From Zygnema circumcarinatum (Eukaryota; Streptophyta; Zygnematophyceae; Zygnematales; Zygnemataceae), in assembly GCA_037447605.1 (NCBI GenBank), contig CM074809.1, positions 3,951,488-4,015,487 of the forward strand: a DNA stretch of 64,000 nt, in the 5' to 3' direction. The notes beneath the pieces were generated by a model. It was given only the letters and a program-made list of their open reading frames with translations, was not told the origin of the DNA and made no database searches. Positions within the stretch are counted from its first letter, which is position 1, and every line of letters starts with the position of its first letter. Below, piece by piece: positions 57,945 to 64,000 of this stretch. The position numbers and the translations under genes were made by a program.

Positions 57945-59597
57945 CTACTGCGACTGACTCTGCGTCAAGGACGAGCTCTTGCTGCTTAAATCCATGGAAG
58001 AAAAAGGCCCCAAACTGCAACTACTCTTGGAGCTGCTCGAATCCTCGCCCTTCAACAATAAGCGAAGAAAAGTCGCACCGTCTTCTGAGAGTTTGAGCGA
58101 CTCCACATCTACTAAGGTAGAGTTCTCCGTTCCGTTTTCCTCGCATGTAACGGCACTCGGACATACAGATGAAGCATCATCGTTCTGAACATGCTTCGGC
58201 GGTCGCATGCCCATAACACGATCGCCATTGACGAAATCATGGCCCATACTGGACATCTCAGCCACTACCACAGCCCCCCTCCCACTACTCCTGCTCTCCA
58301 TTTCTTTGCCTTTGTCAGCCATTCCCCTCAGTCTTTGCTCATTGGCCACCCTCTGGTTCTCCGCCCACTCAGAAACGTTCCGATCTTGGATACTCTGAAC
58401 GTGTCTAGGGTTTCCAACGGAGCTCAGTTCCGATCCATTCCTGTTTTTCAACTCCACCTGCATATCTGCATCTTCAATCACAAACCCGTGCCAACGAATC
58501 ACCGATTTCTTCTGTGAGAGGGCTCCCTCAGACCTCCGCATCCAGCTGTCTCTCGCATCCCCTTTAAGCTTTCCTATGCCACTCTCATACTTTGTGAAAG
58601 CCCGACCTTCACTGCTCTTATTGCAGGCCTCGGAAGCGACTCCAGTGTTTAAATCAGCATCTACCTCTCTCTCTAACGAGTTCCGGGCTTCTAGGATTCC
58701 TAGGGCTTGTAGGGCATCTAAATTTTCTAAACTTGTTGGAACTTCTTCATCTCTAGACGCGTCTTCCTCATCCAGCTTCAACCTCTCCCACATCTGGATT
58801 CCCGACTCAGCTTCTTGATGCTGATCAAATCCACTCTCTTGTTTCTCCTCTCCCTCGTCATCTCCCTCCTCCTCCCCTTCCCACTCTCCTTCGCTTAGCA
58901 CTTCGTCGTCTGGGTAGCACAGAGCCAATGCCCAAGGTGCAAGCAGTCTCAACAGTGTTTTCCCAAGAACTTCTTTAGAGCTTGGCCTTGGTTTCTCTCC
59001 AAGTCTGTGAATTTCAGGCAGTGGTGTCTTCTCCGCAATGTCAGGAAAAAGGCCCTTTCCACTAAACTTGACACCTCGAACAAAGAAAATTCCAGCTGCA
59101 AGAGTCACTGTCCAGAAAGAGATTCGCCAGAGAAGTGTAGGCCGCCATGGTCTCCGAAAACTCTTAGGCTGCAGATGATTTCTATGTTGGCCTTCATGCT
59201 TGTCCAACTCATACAAAACTACCGCTTCTCTCGGAACTTCTACAATGTCAGCACATATATGTACACCGTTCAACGGCAGGCCCGTTAAACGGCCCTTTTC
59301 TAGCATTAAACTGGAGCCCTTCGGTGTCTTCGCCCATGCTTTAACCCGCTCTGACGGCCTATGTCCTTCCTCCCTACTATTAGTTCCAGACATTCTAACT
59401 GTACAGCTCCTACGTATCACTATTTGCTTCCCCTCCACTTCTTCCTGTCCCTCTTCCACTCCCTCCCACTCTCCCTCTCCCTCTCTATTTTCGTCTACAC
59501 GTCTCGCCTTTGTCGTTTCTGCACTCTCGATCATGCTATGAGGAGGGCCTGAGATAAGTCCATGGCTACCCTGCTGCCTGTTCCTCCGAAACTCCAT
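57945..59597 (-). CDS. Intronless orphan protein with one membrane segment
   Basis: A single uninterrupted frame of 550 residues from ATG 59597 to the stop at 57945. I do not recognise a family. The N-terminal 150 residues are charged, with an acidic Glu/Gly stretch near 38-57. One clear hydrophobic segment lies at about 154-174 (LLWRISFWTVTLAAGIFFVRG), flanked by basic residues. After it come an acidic EGEWEGEEEGDDEGEE run, a hydrophilic low-complexity body and a Ser-rich C-terminus. It is the only intronless gene here among genes with 2-20 exons. The length of the open frame, the typical membrane segment and the lack of a competing frame argue that it is real. It lies between the convergent PGI gene and the codirectional OMA1 gene and is bordered by telomere-like repeats on both sides. 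A role as a membrane anchor or scaffold would be guesswork. Confidence 0.7.
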   Translation of the reverse strand: MEFRRNRQQGSHGLISGPPHSMIESAETTKARRVDENREGEGEWEGVEEGQEEVEGKQIVIRRSCTVRMSGTNSREEGHRPSERVKAWAKTPKGSSLMLEKGRLTGLPLNGVHICADIVEVPREAVVLYELDKHEGQHRNHLQPKSFRRPWRPTLLWRISFWTVTLAAGIFFVRGVKFSGKGLFPDIAEKTPLPEIHRLGEKPRPSSKEVLGKTLLRLLAPWALALCYPDDEVLSEGEWEGEEEGDDEGEEKQESGFDQHQEAESGIQMWERLKLDEEDASRDEEVPTSLENLDALQALGILEARNSLEREVDADLNTGVASEACNKSSEGRAFTKYESGIGKLKGDARDSWMRRSEGALSQKKSVIRWHGFVIEDADMQVELKNRNGSELSSVGNPRHVQSIQDRNVSEWAENQRVANEQRLRGMADKGKEMESRSSGRGAVVVAEMSSMGHDFVNGDRVMGMRPPKHVQNDDASSVCPSAVTCEENGTENSTLVDVESLKLSEDGATFLRLLLKGEDSSSSKSSCSLGPFSSMDLSSKSSSLTQSQSQ

Positions 59598-60078
59598 CGT
59601 AATTAAATCAAATGGTTCTCAAAGCTGCCAAGGAACCATTATTCATTCTTTATTAGTGTCGTTGACAAGTACAAATGCTGTCAGAAAATGTTGCGGTGAA
59701 CAGGAAAATCACAACAGAAAAGAAAAATGAAGAACCCTGGTCAACAACACTGGTGAAGGGAAGAGAAATTGCTGAGAATCCATGCTTCATGTTTGCAAGC
59801 ATAAATGACGATGATGATTGAAGGCTTTTGAAAAGATGAAGGCACGATTTTTAAAATATACATTGAAATGCTTCGCATCGCAAGCATCTTAGTATCTTAG
59901 TATCATCTTAGGATCTTTGTATCGCATTTATTTCAGGATTTGTAGTTTGTTCTCCCCACTGCAATGTGTGGATCGCAAGGGACGAATTCTCTAAGCTAAG
60001 CGCGGAGATACAGCAAAGAAACAGTAAACGCCTGAGGATAAAAACAAATACAAACACGCAACTGAATTTGACATGCTG

Positions 60079-60242
60079 ACCCTAACCCAAATCCAAACTT
60101 TAACCCTAATCCGAACCCTATTTCTAACACTAACCCTAATAACCTCGCCTCTAACCTACATATAAGCTTAAGTCCAGCCCGAATCCAATCTGAACCCTAG
60201 CCCTGACATTATCCATAATCATAATCCTGAGGGCAACCCTAA
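60079..60242 (+). repeat. Telomere-like repeats, C-strand, degenerate
   Basis: At least seven CCCTAA or AACCCTA variants spread over 160 bases, opposite in orientation to those at 57448-57487. Confidence 0.75.
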
Positions 60243-60884
60243 AAGCTCTTCCAACCTTAAGAAAAACTTAATTTTGCATGGAGCCGTTCCTTCGGCCAAA
60301 GGAGGATCCATGAAAAAAGTTCAAGCCAATCAAGGGATGAATGACACTACGCATTCTTTCGTCAAATCAATCAGAGCTGTTAGTTCCATGTCAATTATTC
60401 CGTTCCCTAAGCCGTCAGACTGGACGACTATGTGAGGTTGACGGGGATAAATGCAGAGGTTGAGAAGGCATGAATCGAGGGAGGAGGAAGGAAGGGTGCC
60501 CGAGATAGAGAGAGAGCGAGAGAGAGAACAGAGTGGGAGAGGAACGTTGTAACATGGAAAGGAAAAGAGGGTGAGTTATACAGGTATAGAAAACGCTAGA
60601 AAGCGGAATAGATATATGTAAGGAGGGAGAGAGAGAGAGAGATAAATAGAGAGAGAGGTGGAGAGGGAGAGAGACTCACCCCTAAGCGGCAGCCATGGCC
60701 GCCTGCAGGGCAGACGGCAGGCAACGGACGGTGCCTCCTTCGGTTGGAATCAGTTGCCTGCTCAAGCGAAGTGTCCGTACATTCGTCCATCGTCTTAACA
60801 AATTTCTGCAACCTCCTCCCCGGGCGATCGCAGCCGTCCGATCGCGCTCAGGCACGACAAGGTGCAAACGCAGCCCCTATCGCA

Positions 60885-61020
60885 AGGACTATCGCATCGT
60901 ATCGAATCATTCCATAGTATATCGTATCGTATTGTATAATATCGTTAAATATCTATCATATCGCATCGTACCCATCGCATCATATCGCCCCGTATCGTAT
61001 CGTATCGTATCGCTATTGTT
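60885..61020 (+). repeat. Degenerate TCGTA/CGTAT array
   Basis: Repeated ATCGTATCG, ATATCGCATCG and GTATCGTATCG units, like 25914-26140. Confidence 0.8.
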
Positions 61021-61606
61021 GAGTTCGATGCCAATTCGCCCACAAATTTAAAGAAGAGGTCCATGTTGTGCTATCCAAGTTTCTATCATCATATGATGAC
61101 AACCTTTTTTCAGCTTCTTTTCAGATGCTTTACCTCGAAAAGTGCCGAATGGAGTGAGTGGAACATGGATCAAGCTAATCGAAGGAGTCTCAAAGAAAGG
61201 AGAATGAGCCGAACGAGTCCAAGAGGTCACAAGGGCTCGTTCTGGCTCTCAATAAATCGAGCCATTTCCAAATTGATTTTAGGACCAATGAAAGCCCCCT
61301 GCTTGCAACATCACGTGGTTAACAGAGACTCCTCATGTGGGAGCCAATTCTGGTCGAAAATGAGGTTAATCGCTAGTCATCTATTGACAGGCTTAGCAGA
61401 CCAGTCATGTCTCCAACCCTAATTCCTCTCCCTCAACATAATGCATCAGAATCCCATTCCCATCAGCAGACCTTTAAAGCTGCCGGAACACCAGCTCACT
61501 GCTGGCCATAAGGACCTCCGTGATCCGTGACAGAACAGTACACCCTTTTACCCTTCCACCTTTACAACCAATTTTACAACAGAAAAGAGAAAATCCCCAT
61601 AGTTCA

Positions 61607-64000
61607 TCACAAAAAGCCCTCAAGTGCCTTCCCTGCCACCTTCTCCCGATATATCGCCAAAGCCTCCTGCATGGTGGAGGCCTTCCTGAGAAGCTCAGCC
61701 CTCCTTTTTCCCGAGGGATGAGTGGAGATATACTGCGCCCATTGAGAAACCTCCTCCGCCTCTGAAAGCTTCTCATACACAGCAGGAGCAGCAGAAGGGT
61801 CATACCCTGCAGCAGCTTCAAGCAGGAGTCCGATTCGGTCTGCTTCTATTTCATGCCTGCAACATCAAAGGAGGGAGTAAAGGACAACCGTTGGATTCGG
61901 GAGATCAAAGGGATGTCAGCCTTCAAACATTGCGGGGTCTTAGGAAACCGTACATTCTCGAAAATGGCTTGTTGAAAACGAGATCGGTAACGGTATTGAG
62001 AAGGTACGGCATATTCACAAACTGTAAGGCGACTAATTGGAAGGCCACCACAAGCAGGCCCGTGGTTAGCCTTTCCATGGCATGGCGAGCAACGAGGTGA
62101 CCGATCTGCAGCCATACCTCTCGTAAGAAAGAGGAAGTACAAGGATGGAGAGGAAAAAGGGAGAGCACTGCAAACAGAGAACGAATGAAAATAGGAACAA
62201 CCTCAATGAATTGAAACATAAGAATTTAAAGTTGTACCTCGTGCCCTAGAACAGTAGCAAGCTCCACATCGTTCGGCATCTTCTTCAAAAGGCCGGTGAA
62301 TACGACTACTTTTCCGCCGGGAAGGCAGAAAGCATTCACCAATGGCTTGTCAACAACAATCACTTCCCAGTTGAGGTTTTTCAAATGATCAACAAATCCC
62401 TCAGAGCCGGACCGCAAACCGTGCCTGCAGCCCCATCCGAACTGCAGCAGGTTATAGCGTTTCTGGAGAAATCTTCCCTGCGAACAATGGTTTAAGAGGG
62501 TACAGATTTTACGGAATAGGGTTAGTTTAATGTCTATGGTTGATTTTGCTTCCAGAGCTTCTGTGGGGAATGACTAACGACCGGTCTAAGAGAGATTGAA
62601 GAAGTTACTTTCGAGTGCGATCTATCCATTTGTCATCGTCTTCGAGCTTTTTCGCATAGTCACGTCCTCCATGTGCAGCTTCTCCATATTTTTCTCCCAA
62701 CTCTTTGGACTGGTGACCCCCCCATGGGTCCTTGTGAGCTTCCACTCCCTTTTGCTGCTCTTCATCCTCATCGCCAAACCAGCCGTATTGCTTTGGAGTT
62801 TTTGAGGAGGGAATCACTTCAATCGGCACCACAATAACGCGATTTGGATTTGCAGAAGGGGCACCAACTCCGTGAAGCTCATGATGGGAGTCCTGCAAGG
62901 CGTTATCGGTGAAGCAGGATTGACATCAAGTTTTGAAAGTCCTCAAAAAGAAGATCGCGACATATCAAGTTCCGTCGTTCCACGGAAAGGAAAGTAGGAG
63001 TAAGAAAAGTGAGAGGTCGTCTTTACATGGTCATGCTCTGACTTGACTTCTTTCAGAGCCGCTCGGATGATGTCTGCTGCAATTCTTCTCACACGCTGAG
63101 CTTCAGGGTGGAAAGGCGGAAGAATTGTGCCCCGGAAACGCAACTTGAGCTGCATATTTTTGACAGGAAAAGAACAGCATAAACATGAAAAAATCTACAA
63201 GGTGCATTTTCAACTAGGACCTTTAAAATAGAAACGTCTATAAAAGTTCTAATATGAAAAAGCAACAGAGTGCTGCTAGCCACCATTAAATGGCGATCTG
63301 CATCTGACCTGTATTTGAATATTTCTAGGTTCACTGGGCCTCCCCATGTTCATGCCCCGCTGCCGTCATTGAAATCTTTTGCACAAACTGAGTAATGCAA
63401 GTTAAACTACGCCATAATTACTCCAACATCGACAATCTTTGCAAATGAAAGCAGCATGCCTTCAGCAGCAAATGTGATTGTAAGATGGGAGAACAACTAC
63501 AGCTAACCCTAAACTACAACTCTACGGGGTGAAAACCAAGGGCAAGGTTTTCATCCCAGCAGACCAAATACTGTTGCATACTCTCACAGAGGAGAAAGAG
63601 AAAGGAGGGAGAACAGGTGCTCACCTCCTCAAACTCGTTATCCCCCATTTTCTTCTCAAACTCTGGCGACCAAAGAATGCAGTGGCGTCGACGTGTATAT
63701 GGGACTGTTTCAAGATGTGTGACATAGATGAGTGTAGCTCCACCAATCAAAAAAACTACAATTGCCAAAACCTTTCTTTGCTGATCGTTTAGTTGATTTC
63801 CCCCTCCTTGCGGTGTCCACGAATCAAATCCCCTTCTCCGAAAATGAACAACACCTTCTCTGTCGGTAAATGGCTTGGTATATGTCCTGACTTGCTTAAG
63901 AATTGATCCACTTCGTATTGCCAGATGCCCTAAAATCGCCCTTTTCCCCAGGTACGACTTTTGCGCACTAGCAAGATGAGAGATGCTGCATCGCTTTAGG
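61607..64000 (-). CDS. OMA1: OMA1-like mitochondrial zinc metalloprotease (5' end beyond window)
   Basis: Minus-strand exons: from beyond 64000 to 63625, 63149-63027, 62892-62609, 62472-62238, 62105-61954, 61856-61607. The visible frame is open to the window edge, so the start codon and most of the targeting peptide lie outside. A membrane segment (VLAIVVFLIGGATLIYVTH) precedes the M48 domain. The domain has VNAFCLPGGKVVVFTGLL, the zinc motif HEIGH split by an intron between HE and IGH, ARHAMER, and FSRMHEIEADRIGL giving the third zinc ligand, then YISTHPSGKRR. OMA1 is a stress-activated protease of the mitochondrial inner membrane that cleaves OPA1 in animals; plant OMA1 takes part in respiratory complex maintenance. 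A charged insertion of about 70 residues (near 62650-62800) is not in the Arabidopsis protein as I remember it. The acceptor at 62472 is chosen by phase; the adjacent CAG at 62478 would break the frame. Confidence 0.9.

Larger units (their letters stand above)
59598..61606. other. Spacer between orphan gene and OMA1
   Basis: Contains telomere-like repeats (60079-60242), a GA tract (60500-60680) and a TCGTA array (60885-61020). Short frames on both strands show no motif. Confidence 0.55.

Noticed and set aside
57448-60242. A true chromosome end at the telomere-like repeats.
   Set aside because: The repeats are short, degenerate, in opposite orientations and flanked by ordinary genes.

Overview
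This is a nuclear fragment of a plant-lineage (streptophyte) genome. The genes are split by many short GT-AG introns, usually ending in TGCAG. The proteins are plant types: a DCD-domain protein, an RDR3/4/5-type RNA-dependent RNA polymerase, an SSP4-type CTD phosphatase, a plastid-type phosphoglucose isomerase and a plant-type cytochrome c. Telo-box motifs and TTTAGGG-like repeats agree. I cannot tell from sequence alone whether the source is a seedless land plant or a charophyte alga.

Twelve genes are supported, eleven with recognisable domains. In order: RING-FYVE-SYLF protein (+, 1483-4892); gamma-clade RNA-dependent RNA polymerase (-, 7724-14982, 17 exons); SCP1-like phosphatase (+, 16883-19808); small multi-pass membrane protein (+, 22719-23539); ureidoglycolate lyase-like protein (+, 26923-28935); CAMK-like protein kinase (-, 30033-33336) with a 10-nt microexon; alpha-N-acetylglucosaminidase (+, 34805-42310, 20 exons); DCD protein (+, 43111-45962); cytochrome c (+, 47433-49171); phosphoglucose isomerase (+, 50862-57294, 16 exons); an intronless orphan membrane protein (-, 57945-59597); and an OMA1-like mitochondrial protease (-, 61607 to beyond 64000). 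Exon models were built by hand from splice sites, reading frame and family conservation. Every complete model closes in frame, and the RDR, NAGLU, PGI and cytochrome c products have lengths close to their plant relatives.

The genes are unrelated housekeeping and regulatory loci, not a cluster or pathway. Much of the DNA between them is repetitive: an inverted-terminal-repeat MITE-like family (family B, about ten copies or fragments), a GTAC-rich repeat family (family A), TCGTA arrays, telomere-like stretches, and very strand-asymmetric CT/GA tracts in introns and spacers. I found no RNA gene, CRISPR array or transposase gene.

The most notable items are the DFDGD-type RDR with polypurine/polypyrimidine introns and a 94-bp duplication just past its stop, the microexon carrying a kinase catalytic loop, two GC-AG introns, the MITE family, and the orphan gene between inverted telomere-like repeats. 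I saw no convincing wholly new biological system.
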